From Heracleum sosnowskyi (lineage: Eukaryota; Streptophyta; Magnoliopsida; Apiales; Apiaceae): a DNA stretch of 64,000 nt. The stretch is taken from the NCBI GenBank assembly GCA_030848705.1, contig CM061240.1, forward strand, positions 18,619,001 to 18,683,000. The letters are read 5' to 3'. Positions 32,165-44,420 of the stretch are shown piece after piece. A program made the translations under genes and the position numbers. The notes beneath the pieces were generated by a model. It saw nothing but the letters and a program-made list of their open reading frames with translations. It was not told the origin of the DNA and did no database searches. Every line of letters begins with the position of its first letter. The stretch's first letter is position 1.

Positions 32165-34420
32165 ATGTCTACTACACAGAAAGTGGGTACAGTCAAAATC
32201 CCAATGTTCAGCAAGGAGCATTATCCAATGTGGAAGAAGAAAATGCTCCTATTTCTTAAGGTTGCAAATCCTAAATACATTGGTGTGCTGAAGAATGGTC
32301 CCAAAGTCCCTATGATTGTTGAGGAAGAGATAACAGTGGATAATGTTGTTACTAGGGTTGCTAGTATGTACCCTAAAGATCCCAAGGAGTACACTCCTGA
32401 TGAGAAAGAGGATGTTACCTTGGATTCCTGTCTTCAGTTGATCCTTATTGATTGTCTTGATCCTATCATGCATAATCATGTCCTAAATTGTGATACTGCC
32501 AAACACATTTGGGATACCATAGAGATAATCAATGAGGGGACAGAGGAAGTTAGGGAGAATATGCTGGAAATTCTCACCTCACAATATGAGCATTTCAGAT
32601 CAAACCCTGGTGAAGGTATCTCTCAGGTTTTTGAGAGATACAACAAATTAATCAATGATCTGAATCTCAATGGGAAGCACTACACCAACAAGGAGATTAA
32701 CAAGAAGTTCCTTCTTACACTCCCACCTCATTTGGAGCACAAAATATCTACCATTAGAGAAGCAAGAGATATGAATGAGATTGCTTTGGAGAGATTGTAT
32801 GGTGTTCTGAAGACCTATGAGCTGGAGCAGATTCAACAAATGGAGCTGTATGGAACTGGGAAGATTGTTAGTACTTCTACTGCACTGGCTGCTGAAGTCC
32901 CACAGAAACTGGAAGTGAAGGCTGTTCAACCTTCCAGTTCTAACATGAATGTTATTGATGCTGAATATGGATTAAAATCCATTGATCAATCTGGTGGTGA
33001 CTTCTATTCTTTAGAAGAACTTGATCAGCGGGAGGATGGTGATTTGGCTTTGATAGTCAGGAAGTTTGGGAAGTTTAGATTCAAGAGGAATCCCAATCTT
33101 AAGTTCAGACCCAGATTTCAGAGAGGTGGATCTTCCTCTTCAAGTAGCACAAGGGGTGGCTACAAAACTGGAACTGTGGAAAGGAGCACAATCAGATGCT
33201 ACAATTGCAATGAGTTGGGTCACTTTGCTACTGAATGTAAAAAGCCAAAGCAAGTGACAAGGAACTCATTTGATTCTAGCAAGAAGAATAAGATTGGGAA
33301 AGCTTATGTTGCTGAAGGAAAGAGTTGGGATGACACTGACAGTGATGAAGAAGCAGGTGAGATTGGGAATCTTGCACTCATGGCAATAGGAGACAAACTC
33401 TTTGATTCCATGTTTTCTTCACCCAACATGTCTAAGGTAAAGTTCACTGATACTGAAATGATTCGTCATCTTGGTGATACTTTAAGTTGTGCACGCACTG
33501 AAAATGATAAAATAATTCTTTTAAACACAAATCTTGAAAAGGAAATAAAAGAATTAAAACTAGTGCATATCAATCAAGATGAACTTACTAATAATGTAGC
33601 AGTTCTTGAGAAAAGGGTTAAATTGTATCAACAACTGGAAACCATTCTCAAAGATCAGATTATTGAGCTTAAGACCAAAGCTAATTCCTATTACAACTCT
33701 TGTAAGACGGCTAAAGAGATTCTTAATAAACAAGCTGTTGGTAATCATGTCAGTATAGGTTATGATTATAATGAGGCCATTGGATTGCTTGGAATTAATT
33801 CCCCTTGTAGAGTCAGATCTGAAGGAAGGGGTGTTCCATATGTGCTTAAGGGTATTGAAACACCCTTCTGTAAGGAGTCCGAGGCAGATCCTCTGAATGA
33901 ATACTCTATCATTATTGCTGAGGAGATTCGTGAAGAAGATATTGCTTTGGAAGTTGCACAATCCAAAAAGTGTATATCTGATATTCCAGTCAAAGTTGCT
34001 ACAACTAAAAAGACTAAATCAGATATTCATAAGTTGGATCAAAACAACTGTAGAAATAACATGCCTGCTGTTAATTCTTCTCATAAAGCATGTGGTGTGA
34101 TTAATTGCATGTCTTGTGCTTTTAATGTTATGTATGCTTACTTTAATAAAAAGCATGTATCTAAAGATAAGACTGCTCCACGCCAACATGTTAATAATAA
34201 GAAGCATGTTAAAGCAAAGACTACTAGTCCTCCTCAGACTAGAATGGATTCATTTATCCCTAAGCCTACTCAGAAATGTGTTAAGGCTGGCTATAAATGG
34301 AAACGCTCTTATGTGAAAGAGGTTGAAGTAGTTTTAGTTAAAAATGTTGTTTTGCCTGACAAAGGCCAGTTCTTTAAGTATGCCGGACCCAATCAATTTT
34401 GGGCTTCGAAGAAGGTCTAA
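32165..34420 (+). CDS. gag: Gag of Sirevirus 1
   Basis: A 751-aa structural protein of the retrotransposon, forming the virus-like particle that packages its RNA. The N-terminal half is the Copia gag domain (around W-D-T-I at about residue 116 and the LPPHLEHKI region near 188). A CCHC zinc knuckle, CYNCNELGHFATEC, lies near residue 345 and is intact. The C-terminal third is charged and coiled-coil-like (repeated LEK, ELK), ending WASKKV. The large size is typical of Sireviruses. The start ATG lies 89 bases after the PBS. pol lies in the -1 frame and the two open frames overlap for about 40 bases (34378-34420). Confidence 0.92.
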   Translation: MSTTQKVGTVKIPMFSKEHYPMWKKKMLLFLKVANPKYIGVLKNGPKVPMIVEEEITVDNVVTRVASMYPKDPKEYTPDEKEDVTLDSCLQLILIDCLDPIMHNHVLNCDTAKHIWDTIEIINEGTEEVRENMLEILTSQYEHFRSNPGEGISQVFERYNKLINDLNLNGKHYTNKEINKKFLLTLPPHLEHKISTIREARDMNEIALERLYGVLKTYELEQIQQMELYGTGKIVSTSTALAAEVPQKLEVKAVQPSSSNMNVIDAEYGLKSIDQSGGDFYSLEELDQREDGDLALIVRKFGKFRFKRNPNLKFRPRFQRGGSSSSSSTRGGYKTGTVERSTIRCYNCNELGHFATECKKPKQVTRNSFDSSKKNKIGKAYVAEGKSWDDTDSDEEAGEIGNLALMAIGDKLFDSMFSSPNMSKVKFTDTEMIRHLGDTLSCARTENDKIILLNTNLEKEIKELKLVHINQDELTNNVAVLEKRVKLYQQLETILKDQIIELKTKANSYYNSCKTAKEILNKQAVGNHVSIGYDYNEAIGLLGINSPCRVRSEGRGVPYVLKGIETPFCKESEADPLNEYSIIIAEEIREEDIALEVAQSKKCISDIPVKVATTKKTKSDIHKLDQNNCRNNMPAVNSSHKACGVINCMSCAFNVMYAYFNKKHVSKDKTAPRQHVNNKKHVKAKTTSPPQTRMDSFIPKPTQKCVKAGYKWKRSYVKEVEVVLVKNVVLPDKGQFFKYAGPNQFWASKKV

Positions 34421-34422
34421 TC

Positions 34423-37400
34423 AATTTGATATTGCAGGGAGTTAAACAGGTAAACCGTGTTATATGGATTCTTGACAGTGGCTGTTCAAGGCATATGACC
34501 GGAGATAGAGCCCTGCTATCAGATTTGGTTGAGAAAGCTGGCCCAGCAGTTACCTTTTGAGATAACAGCAAGGGTATTACGAAAGGATATGGCTGTTTGA
34601 AGTACGGAAATGTTATCATTGGAGATGCTTCTTTTGTGGAAGGTCTGAAGTTCAATCTTCTCAGCATCAGTCATTTATGTGACAGAGGATATGCTGTTTC
34701 CTTTGAAAGAGAGAAGTGTCAGATCCTTCACAAGAAGAATGGAAAGCCTGCTCTTCAAGGAGTAATGAAAGGTGACTTGTTCATAGCTGATCTGAACTCG
34801 GGATTCAAAGATGAAGTTAATTGTTTTTATGCTAAAGCTTCATCAGATGATAGTTTGCTATGGCACAAGAAGATGTCTCACCTTAACTTCAAAACCATGA
34901 ACTCTTTAGTCAAGAGGGAATTGGTTAGAGGTTTGCCTCAGATGAAATTTACACAGGAAGGACTGTGTGAGGCATGTCAGAAAGGAAAGTCAAAGAAAGC
35001 TTCTCACAAGGGCACTTACACATCATCAATAACTGAACCACTTCAGCTACTGCACATGGATTTGTTTGGTCCAGTTAATGTGATGTCCATGTTAAAGAAA
35101 CAATATGCACTTGTGATTGTTGATGATTTTTCAAAATATACATGGGTTTTATTCCTACATTCCAAGGATGAGACCCCATACCTGGTGATTGGCCATATAA
35201 AGTTGATTAAGCTGGATTCTAGATTCCCTGTTAGAGCCATAAGGTCAGATAATGGTACTGAATTCAAGAATGCCATTCTAAATGATTTTTGTGCTGATAA
35301 AGGAATAACAAGACAGTATTCTGCCCCTAGAACTCCTCAACAAAATGGAGTAGTGGAAAGAAAGAATCGTACATTGATTGAAGCTGCAAGGACTATGTTA
35401 AGTGAGTCCAAACTTCCAACGTACTTTTGGGCTGAAGAAGCTAATACAGCTTGTTATACTCAGAATCAAACTTTAATCAACAAGGACTTAATGAAGACTC
35501 CGTATGAGATCATGAACAACAAGAAACCAACTGTCAAGTACTTTCATGTATTTGGAGCAAAATGCTTTGTGCTTATAGATGATAATGTGAAACGTGGCAA
35601 GTTTGATGCAAAGGCACAAGAAGCTATTTTTGTTGGTTATTCCAGAAGATCTTACAGGGTCTACTTGGTTGGCAGTCACACAGTAAAGGAAAGTGTCAAT
35701 GTTACTTTTGATGACACTAAATTCCCTAATATCCAAATAGAAGATTCATCTGAGAAAATGAAGTTTCATAACTTGCCAGACTCAGATTCAGATGATGAAG
35801 CCCCACCTGAAGTTATTGCTGGTAATGATAATAACAATGATGATAATGATCATGGTGGTGGTGGTGGAAACACTGGTAACAATGGAGATACCACCAACAC
35901 TGGAGAAGAATCGTCAAGGCAATCAAGCAACAACTCAGGGGGAGCAAATGAAGGATCAACTAGTCACTCACAACATCAAAGTGAATTTCAAGGCGAATCA
36001 TCAAGATCAAATCTTCCAAGACAGACTGTATGGAATAGAGCTCATCCCTTTGAGCTGATCATTGGTGATCCAGATGTTGGAGTTAAAACTAGAAGTGCAA
36101 CTCAGAATGAATGTCATTTTTCAGCATTTCTATCTAAAATGGAGCCAAAGAAAACTGAGGAAGCACTGACTGATCCAGATTGGGTGATTGTTATGCAAGA
36201 TGAACTCAATCAGTTTGAACAACAACAAGTCTGGAAGCTGGTACCCAGGCCAAAGAACAAGAAAGTAGTTGGTACTAGATGGGTATTCAGGAACAAGCTA
36301 GATGAGGATGGCATTGTTACAAGGAACAAGGCAAGACTGGTTGCACAAGGGTATTCTCAAGCTGAAGGCATTGATTATGATGAAACCTATGCACCAGTGG
36401 CTAGACTTGAGGCCATCAGGATGTTCTTAGCATTTGCAGCTTATTCAAATTTTAAAGTCTATCAAATGGATGTTAAGAGTGCATTCCTGAATGGTGAGCT
36501 TGATGAAGAAGTGTATGTGGAACAGCCCCCTGGCTTTGAAAATCAGGAGCTGCTGGACTTTGTATACTTTCTCTTCAAGGCTATCTATGGTCTCAAACAA
36601 GCCCCAAGAAAATGGTATGACACTCTTTCTGGTTTTCTTTTAGAAAATGGTTTTGTTAGAGGTATCATAGACAAAACTCTTTTTTCAAAGAAACACAAAA
36701 GTGATATGATATTAGTCCAAGTCTATGTGGATGCCATCATATTTGGGTCTACTAATGATAATCTCTGTAAGAGATTTGCTGAGCTTATGCAGAGTAAGTT
36801 TGAAATGAGTATGATGGGTGAGCTGAAGTTCTTTCTTGGATTGCAAGTAAGTCAAAGGACAAATGGTATATTTATTTGTCAATCCAAGTATCTTAAAGAA
36901 CTCCTCAAGAAGTATCACATGGAGGATTCAGCATCAGCAAGGACTCCATCTTCAATAGCCATCAAACTTGGAGCTTCTGACAAATCTATCAAGGTAGATG
37001 TTAAAAGCTACAGAGGTATGATTGGCTCCTTACTCTATCTCACTGCTAGTAGACCAGATATTATGTATGCTACATGCTTGTGTGCAAGGTTCCAAGCGGA
37101 CCCTAGAGATGTACATCTCGTTGCTGTTAAAAGAATCTTGAGATATCTTAAGGGTACACCTAATCTGGGTATCTGGTACCCTAAAGATTCTGGTTTTAAT
37201 CTTGTTGGATATACAGATTCTGATTATGCAGGTTGTGTTGTGGATAGAAAGAGTACCTCTGGGAGTTGTCAATTCCTAGGAGGTAGGTTGATTTCCTGGT
37301 ATAGCAAGAAACATCAAACAGTTTCCAATTCAACAGCAGAAGCTGAATATATTGCTGCTGGAAGCTGTTGTGCTCAGATCTTATGGATAAGGAATCAATT

Positions 37401-37674
37401 AAAGGACTATGGCTTTGCATTAGACAAAATTCATATTTTGTGTGATAATACAAGTGCCATAGCAATCTCAAACAACCCTGTGCAGCACTCGAGAACGAAG
37501 CACATTGATATCAGGTATCATTTTATCAGAGAGCATGTCATGAATGGAACTGTGGAGTTACACTTTGTACCCACAGAAGAACAGACTGCAGATATATTCA
37601 CTAAATCTGTTGACGAATCCACATTTATCAAGTTAGTTGGTAAATTGGGTATGTTAAACAGTCTTAGTGATTAA
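34423..37674 (+). pseudogene. pol: Pol polyprotein of Sirevirus 1, with TGA and RT active-site change
   Basis: Domains in order: protease (ILDSGCSRHMTG at about 34466-34501); an in-frame TGA at 34558-34560; then an open frame to 37674. Integrase shows the HHCC finger (WHKKMSH ... CEAC) and the catalytic D, D, E (MDLFGP, RSDNGTEF, NGVVERKN). Reverse transcriptase follows (TRWVFRNK, YQMDVKSAFLNGEL). RNase H shows YTDSDYAGC, TAEAEYIAAG and CDNTSAIAIS. The RT box reads YVDAIIFG at 36724-36747, where Copia elements have two adjacent aspartates; Ala occupies the second (codon 36733-36735). With the TGA this copy is expected to be inactive, though the rest is well preserved. Confidence 0.92.
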
Positions 37675-39650
37675 CAATATCTCTGTCATGTTTGTTCTTT
37701 CAAAATCATTTTCTCTTGCTGATATTGAATGATATATTTTGCCAATTCTTGTTTAGAGTAAAGCTTGTTAAGTTAAATATTCTGAATAATTTATTTTCTT
37801 TAAAAATATATTTTTCTCATTTTTTTTAAAAATGGAGAAATTTATTTTTATTGAAAATTTATTTATTTAGAATCATTTAAGTTAGTTTCAGATTGTAAAT
37901 ATTGTTGTTTAAATATTTATGCAAGTTTATATTATTTTTATGCACCTCTATATTATTCTGTATAGTTATTGCATGTAAATAGTTTCCTGTAAATATTTTT
38001 TATTATTATTTTATATTTTAGTTTATTATTATTATTTATTATCTTTTATTTTCTATTTGTCTTAGTTGTTTTTAATAGATATATTGTATATATTATTTCT
38101 GATCTAGCTCTTGCTTAGCTGGAAATTCAGTGCCAAATCCAATTCAGGTATTTCTTTCTATCTCTCAATCCACTTCTTTTACTGTTGCTGAACCCAAGTG
38201 GTTGTTAGGGTTGACCAAGGGATTGTAGATCCACAATCTCTATCCCAGGTCTTAGAGCCAAACAATGAGTCTACAACCTTCTTGACCTCTCAGCCTAAAC
38301 AGAAATCAAATGTTAAACAAAGAAGTATTTTGATTGAAACAGTGAGTGATCCCACAGCTCTGCCTCCTCTAAAGAAATTCAACATATACTGAGGCATCTG
38401 TCAGCCCATCTGTATCCTCTCAATAGGATATGGACTTTGAAATGGCCAATGAAATGTATCTAGAGACATTCTCTCAACATGATGAATCTATTGAAATTCG
38501 CCATAGGGCCATGGCACTTTGTACTGAGTCAAGCACACTCTCATTACTCACAATGGGAGAAAACAATTTCATTAGATGAAACTCAGGACACAGTGAAAGC
38601 AGAGCACCTGCAACTGGTTACAGTGCCTACCATTGTTACGGTAGAAGTGCCTTCATAGGCATTTGAGGGAAAATTTGATTCTTTGCCAAATCAAATAGAA
38701 TCATTTTCTCCCCTCCCAGAGTGAACATCTCTGGCTCCCAAAGGTATTTTCCACTCGCAGATTTATCTGGAGAAAGTGGAAGGCAACTTGGTCAGTCTAT
38801 CACTGAAGCAATTCAGATTTCAAATCCAAGTGATTTGATAGACATGATTGAGGATCGTGATTTGCGAACTCCCATTGCACCACCACTAACCTATCTTGAA
38901 GAGGCTAGGGTGAGTTTCAATGCAGGTACTGATCAAAAAGGAGCAAACAGACAGCTAATGTTGAGTGATAAGAGTCAAACACTGAGTGAAACACATGCAC
39001 GTGAGATGAGTGATACACTTACAAGAGAAATTCAAGTGAGTGCACACACAGACACATACACTGCAATGTAGTTAGCTCACATAGCTGATCTACAGGAATA
39101 TCTATTCAAAACCCAGGCTGATAAAGAAATTTTGCAAGCACGAGTGGGTGAACGGTCTTCTTCTTCCACCTCTGTCAACAATCAGCTGAGACTGCTCAAG
39201 GAAATCTAGAAGACAAATTTACTTCCAAGATCAACTCCATCAACTATCTCAACTCCTACTGGCTTCAGATACTCATAAAGTTAAATCTGTAGAGAATTCC
39301 TCAACTAAGGGGGAGAAGTTTCTAGAGAATTTTGGAGAAGCTAGTAAAAGGGAGCTGGAGCTGAAAAAGATATAAAAGGAAAAGGAGGAGTTTCAGGGGA
39401 GTAAAGGTAAGTTAGCTCTGTTTTGTAAATGTTATATGTATAGAGCTTAGGTAAATCAAGACAGGTTCAATGTTATCATATGTTCAGTCTAGAGGAACAG
39501 CTGTCTTGTATTTATCTTTACTAGTGAAATCTGGAAATGTCATATTTGATCCAGAACTTTCTAGTATTTACTTAGGCTTAAGAGTCTTATCTTTTTCTTG
39601 GTTTTAGTTGAGTGATCCTCTAGGTATTTGGTTGTTATTCTCTAACAAAC
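37675..39650 (+). pseudogene. env-like region of Sirevirus 1, decayed
   Basis: About 2 kb between pol and the 3' LTR. The first 450 bases are AT-rich and non-coding. Two short open pieces follow: 38198-38392, and 38721-39071, which contains DLRTPIAPPLTYL and FNAGT. The second closely resembles DLRSPIAPPVTSL and SSAGT in the minus-strand element at about 58,950, so both come from the same family's 3' ORF. Stops and shifts divide it. A purine tract, aagggggag, near 39307 and another before the LTR are polypurine-tract candidates. Confidence 0.65.
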
Positions 39651-39664
39651 AAATAGGGGGAGAT
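39651..39664 (+). other. Polypurine tract of Sirevirus 1
   Basis: AAATAGGGGGAGAT directly precedes the 3' LTR and is the presumed plus-strand primer site. A second copy of the motif lies about 350 bp upstream. Confidence 0.8.
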
Positions 39665-41186
39665 TGAAAGGCATATGCTATAGCTTATTTGTAATTCGAG
39701 GATTCTACTCAACTTAAACCAGAATGTAATAAGTAAATATTAGGTTAAAGGTCACAGGAATCTCAGAGAGTTTTATCTGTCAAGAGAATGGAGTATTAAA
39801 GTCATCTACAGACTTGAAGTTATTCTACATTGAAAGAAGTTCAATTTATTGTTCCAGCCTCAGTGAAGTATTCAAGAAAATGGATTTACTACAGTGACAG
39901 AGATTTCCAGTTGGTGACAGAAGAAGTACAGGATACAGAGTTTATTCAGAGCTAAAGAAAAGAAGCCACAACTTTAAATGTTTTAAAGATGAAGAATTAT
40001 CACTGAAGTCAGTTATTCATGAACCAGACAGTGCATCGAATGACGACATCAATCAGTGGAATTAAATCATCTATATTCAGTGGTTTTCAGAAGATAGAGG
40101 AATGCTATGTTTTTAAGTTATCTTCTTTTAAATTGTTAATCAATTTAATTAATAAATTAATTCTCTTAGAATTAATTAATTTATTAAATTAATTAATTTA
40201 GTTGTTTAAATTATTTATTAACTTAATTCTAGAAAAGAATTAATTTAATTTAGAATTTAAATTAACTAATTTAATTTAAAAGAAATAATCTTAACTCAAT
40301 ATGACCTTGTTTTAGAAAACAGTAGGTCATACCGACTCATTTCTAAGGTCATACTGACACATTTAAAGGTCATACCGAGTCATTTCTAAGGTCATACCGA
40401 CACATTGCTCAGAGGTCATACCGAATAATAAAAAGGTCATACCGAGTAATATGAAGGTCATACCGAGTCATTTCTCAGGTCATATCGACTCATTCAGCAG
40501 GTCGTAACAGTTCTTTTCTAAGGTTCTACCGAAAGTTGGTAGAAGTACAGCAGGTCATACCGGACACATTTCTGAGGTCATATTGATGAAGCATGGTTCT
40601 ACTGAGCTCAATTCATAGGTCATACAAGTGTATTGATTTGTTTTATTAAATCATTTTGATTTAATTAACAGGTCATACAAGGCTTATGACTTGATATAAA
40701 TCAAGACGGCTGGACAGAACACAGACTTGTATTATCAAAGCATCAGACATTTCTCTCAAGAAAAAAAAACGAAGAAAGCATTTGATCTCATTTCTTCTCA
40801 AGCAATTAATTCTAGTTTGTATTGTTAAATCCAAACCACTAGAAGTTGGTTACTTGTATTGCTTTGATTATCTAGCGGATTTTTATCCCTAGAATTTATC
40901 TCGAACTTGCTTTTAGCATTCGATCTTTTTATTACAAATATTAGAAGAGTTCATGTCGAATTTATTCTAAATTTGTATTAATTAGTTTGAGATAAATACT
41001 TTGTAATCCTTATTGTATTTGCAACACCCTTCAAGTTTAATATAAGTTATATTTAACTTGAATCTTGTTTCATTTATATTCCGCATTAATTTGTTCTAAA
41101 TTGTTAAATTATTCAAAGAACAAATTTCGATAAAACGGTATAGTTTGTATTCAACCCCCCTTCTACAAACTTATCAGGACCTAACA
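39665..41186 (+). repeat. 3' LTR of Sirevirus 1
   Basis: 1,522 bp, highly similar to the 5' LTR; differences include a few single bases and a small insertion (aggttaaaggtcac against aggtggtcac). It ends CCTAACA and is followed by the duplication gaggc. Confidence 0.95.
40323..40690. repeat. GGTCATACCG repeat array in the 3' LTR
   Basis: The counterpart of the array at 31198-31580, with a few changes inside units (catactgac, catatcgac, gtcgtaacag). Confidence 0.85.
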
Positions 41187-41224
41187 GAGGCGAAATGTGA
41201 AATTATATTTCTACCCCTAAACAC

Positions 41225-41247
41225 TCCCGTAATGTTTCATTGCGGTA
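41225..41247. repeat. CCGCAATG palindrome, MULE left part
   Basis: cccgtaatgtttcattgcgg, a third copy of the MULE palindrome, now separated from the first two by the Sirevirus. Confidence 0.8.
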
Positions 41248-41639
41248 GTCGTGATCCGAAATTAGACCCAATTCCTCCTTATTCGAATCAATCTATATCC
41301 AAACAATTTCTGGCGATTTTCTGTCGATTTCAAAGGCGATTTCGAGCGATTTCTTCACAATTGTCATCATCATCATCTCTTCTCATCCAGGTATCTTCTA
41401 CACCTGTTATTCAAACATTTTTTGTTTGATTTTAGTGTGGATTATGGTGATTGTCGATTGTGGATTGTGATACATACATGTTTTTTGTACAGAGCTGTGA
41501 TACATAAATAGTTGTGGATCGTTCTATTTTTTTTGTTTTTGGTTGCAATTAGTTTGAAATTATGGTTTTTATCATTAATTGAGTTGAAATTAGGGCTTTT
41601 ATCCTCAATTGAGTTGAAATTAGGTTGAAATTTTTTTAA

Positions 41640-41860
41640 TTCGAATTTTGAATTATTATTCGAATTTAGGAATTATTAATTCGAAATTTGAATTATTAAT
41701 CGAATTTAGGAAATATTAATTCGAATTTTGAATTATTATTCGAATTTTGGAATTATTAATTCGAATTTTGAATTATTATTGGAATTTAGGAAATATTAAT
41801 TCGAATTTTGAATTATTATTCAAATTTTGGAATTATTAATTCAAATTTTGAATCTATTAC
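41640..41860. repeat. AT-rich minisatellite upstream of the PMD gene
   Basis: Repeats of attattaattcgaattttga and ttattattcgaatttagga in alternation, with a unit of roughly 30-60 bp. Confidence 0.85.
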
Positions 41861-42224
41861 GCTTATACTTATTATATATTCTTATTCGTAAAACCTTTTG
41901 CAGTCCTTGGAACTTCATGGACATGGTCTAAATTTGGACTACTTAAAGTAGCTTTCGAATCAAGTTCAACTGCAATTGAAAGTGTTCACCTGAGATTGTT
42001 TATAGATGGTAAAATACTTACAACTATATGCTTTTTTACATATCTGTAGTACTTTCTTATAAACATCCCTTTACCAACTGTATTGGCCTAGCACTTCTAG
42101 TTATGTTTATTTAGACGTGTTCTTGACAAAAATAGCTTGATTGTTACTTGCTTTTGTTTTGTTTTTATGTAATATAAATGTATAAAATGTGTCTAATTTC
42201 TTGATTCTGCTCGTTGCATATATT

Positions 42225-44420
42225 ATGGATATGGAGTGCGGGCCTCTCGATAGATCGCTCTTGACCATGCAGGACGACCATATTAGCAGTGTGATATGGC
42301 AGTGAGAGCGAGGGATAAGTTGGATGTCAGACAGTATATAGCTAATTGGGAGGAGTGGAAGCTTGATGATCGTCAGAAAAGTTTGCTGAAGAATTGGGGT
42401 TTTGGGGTGTTAACTAACAACCGATCAATTCCTCAGAATGACATACGTTTGATCACGACATTGGTGGAAAGGTGGAGGTCGGAGACCAACCCCTTTCATT
42501 TCTCATTTGGTGAGTTGACCATCACCCTGGAGGATGTTTATATGATTATGGGTCTGCCTGTTCGTGGTTGTGCTCTTACACATACGAAGCTGAAAACTCC
42601 AAGACAGTACTGGGTTAAGCAGTGGAAGGATTTGAGATTGAGTGAGAATGCTCGTAAAGAAATGTATAAAGACGGGGTAAAACTGAGTGCGCTGAAGAAA
42701 CAATATAAGGATAAGCCAACGAATCCTTCTCCAGAGTTTATCGGGGATGATGATTTAGTGTACACCCGGGCTTATCTTCTTTACATCATTGGGGGTGTGT
42801 TGTTTCCCACATCAAGCCGGAACGTTGTCCATCCTAGGTATTTCATACCTTAGTTTCTCATTTCTTGCATATGTTTCCTTAATTTGTTTAATTCTTGATA
42901 ATATCCCACTAATTTGTTTAATTCTTGATAATATCACCTTAATTACTCAATTTTATGCTTAAAATTCACAATAATTGCATTTTATCCTTAATTTGTTTAA
43001 TTATTGATAATATCCCCTTAATTCCTTAATTTTATGACTTAAAATTCACATTTCTTACATTTTACCCTTAATTTGTTTAATTCTTGATAATATCCCATTA
43101 ATTTGTTTAATTCTTGATAATATCACCTTAATTCCTCAATTTTATCCTTAAAATTCACATTAATTGCATTTTATCCTTAATTTGTTTAATTATTGATAAT
43201 ATCCCCTTAATTCCTTAATTTTAACATTTCTTACATTTTACCCTTAATTTGTTTATTTCTTGATTATAGCTATTAATTCCTCAATTTTATGCTTTAAAAT
43301 TCACATTAATTGCATTTTATCCTCAATTTGTTTAATTCTTGATAATACTTCTGGTAATTTGTTTAATTTTTGATAATATCGCCTTAATTCCTCAATTTTA
43401 TGCTTAAAATTCACAATAATTGCATTTTATCCTTAATTTGTTTAATTATTGATAATATCCCCTTAATTCCTTAATTTTATGACTTAAAATTAACATTTCT
43501 TACATTTTACCATTAATTTGTTTAATTCTTCATAATAACCATTATTTCCTCAATTTTATGCTTTAAAATTCACATTAATTGCATTTTATCCTCAATTTTT
43601 TTAATTTTTTATTATACTTATGGTAATTTGTTTCATTCTTGATAATAATCTTTTATTTTTTTTGCAGGTATTTACAGTTTATCCAGAGGTCGTCTGAGAT
43701 TTCTTCATATGTCTGGGGAGCCGCGGTATTGGCGTATTTGTTCAGGGGTTTGACCAAGGCTGCTCACAAGTTCGCCAAAGCTATTAACGGGTGCACCATG
43801 CTTCTGCATCTTTGGTGCTACGAGAGGTTGTTACCCGGTGCTCCGGTTATTGCACCTCGTCAGGAGTTTGTTTGGCCGAGGGCACTGGCTTGGGCTGAGC
43901 CTACAGAGAAGGTTAACCCCCACTACCATACATGTATGTACCGGGGGGACTTCGACAACTTTGAGCTTTGTTGGCTGACATGGCAGCCTTATTAGAGATT
44001 TTATGACCGACAAGATTATATGGAGGATTATGATTTTGCTATAATGGATGCGGTGTATATGGCTCTCGGTCGTGTCCCTCTTGTGGCCATGGAGATTATC
44101 GAGTATGTCATGCCAGATAAAGTCCTGAGACAGTTTGGAGTACTACAGCATATCCCACATGATCCAATTGACATGACTTCTCTGCGGAGGGAGCGGTTAT
44201 CTCCGTGGCAGCGGGAAAAACATGTTTCGTTGTTCAGTCATTACATAGAGGAGTGAGATGCCTTTAATGATGGCTTGATACCTATCGTCGAGGAGGGGGA
44301 TTACGTATCCACTGAGGAGTACATGTATTGGTACAGACGTGTAAGCAAGTTGAGGATTGCTCCGTTCCAGACTACGCACCCCACGAAGATAGTGCCTCGT
44401 GACTGGTACCCCCAGTAGGA
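42225..44420 (+). pseudogene. Plant mobile domain (PMD, MAIN-like) gene, broken
   Basis: The start, MDMECGPLDRSLLTMQ at 42225, matches the opening of PMD proteins but runs into TGA; the frame from 42296 then continues (VRQYIANWEEWKL, FGELTITLEDVYMIMGLPV, YLLYIIGGVLFP), so a shift lies near 42300. Exon 1 ends at about 42836 (VVHPR). After an ~830-base repetitive intron, exon 2 resumes after TTTGCAG at 43668 (SYVWGAAVLAYLFRGL, LHLWCYERLLP). In-frame stops occur at 43993 (TAG), 44254 (TGA) and 44416 (TAG), with recognisable sequence continuing between them. PMD proteins such as MAIN/MAIL1 act with the PP7-like phosphatase in silencing and meristem upkeep; TE-borne copies are common. This copy is not functional. 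Confidence 0.85.
42845..43660. repeat. Tandem repeats filling the PMD intron
   Basis: The intron consists almost wholly of permuted blocks: ccttaatttgtttaattctt, gataatatcccc, ttaattcctcaattttatg, cttaaaattcac, attgcattttatc. The full unit is about 115-165 bp and appears around five times with indels. Confidence 0.9.

Larger units (their letters stand above)
30545..41186 (+). mobile_element. Complete Sirevirus-type Copia LTR retrotransposon
   Basis: It is bounded by LTRs of 1,517 and 1,522 bp (TGAAAGGC...CCTAACA) and a perfect 5-bp duplication gaggc (30540-30544 and 41187-41191). Order is LTR, PBS, gag, pol (protease, integrase, RT, RNase H), env-like remnant, PPTs, LTR. Integrase before RT makes it Copia. 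Large gag, a long region after pol and several polypurine tracts point to the Sirevirus (SIRE/Maximus) lineage. The LTRs differ by only a few dozen positions by eye, so the insertion is fairly recent. A TGA and an altered RT active site mean this copy cannot move on its own. Confidence 0.95.
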
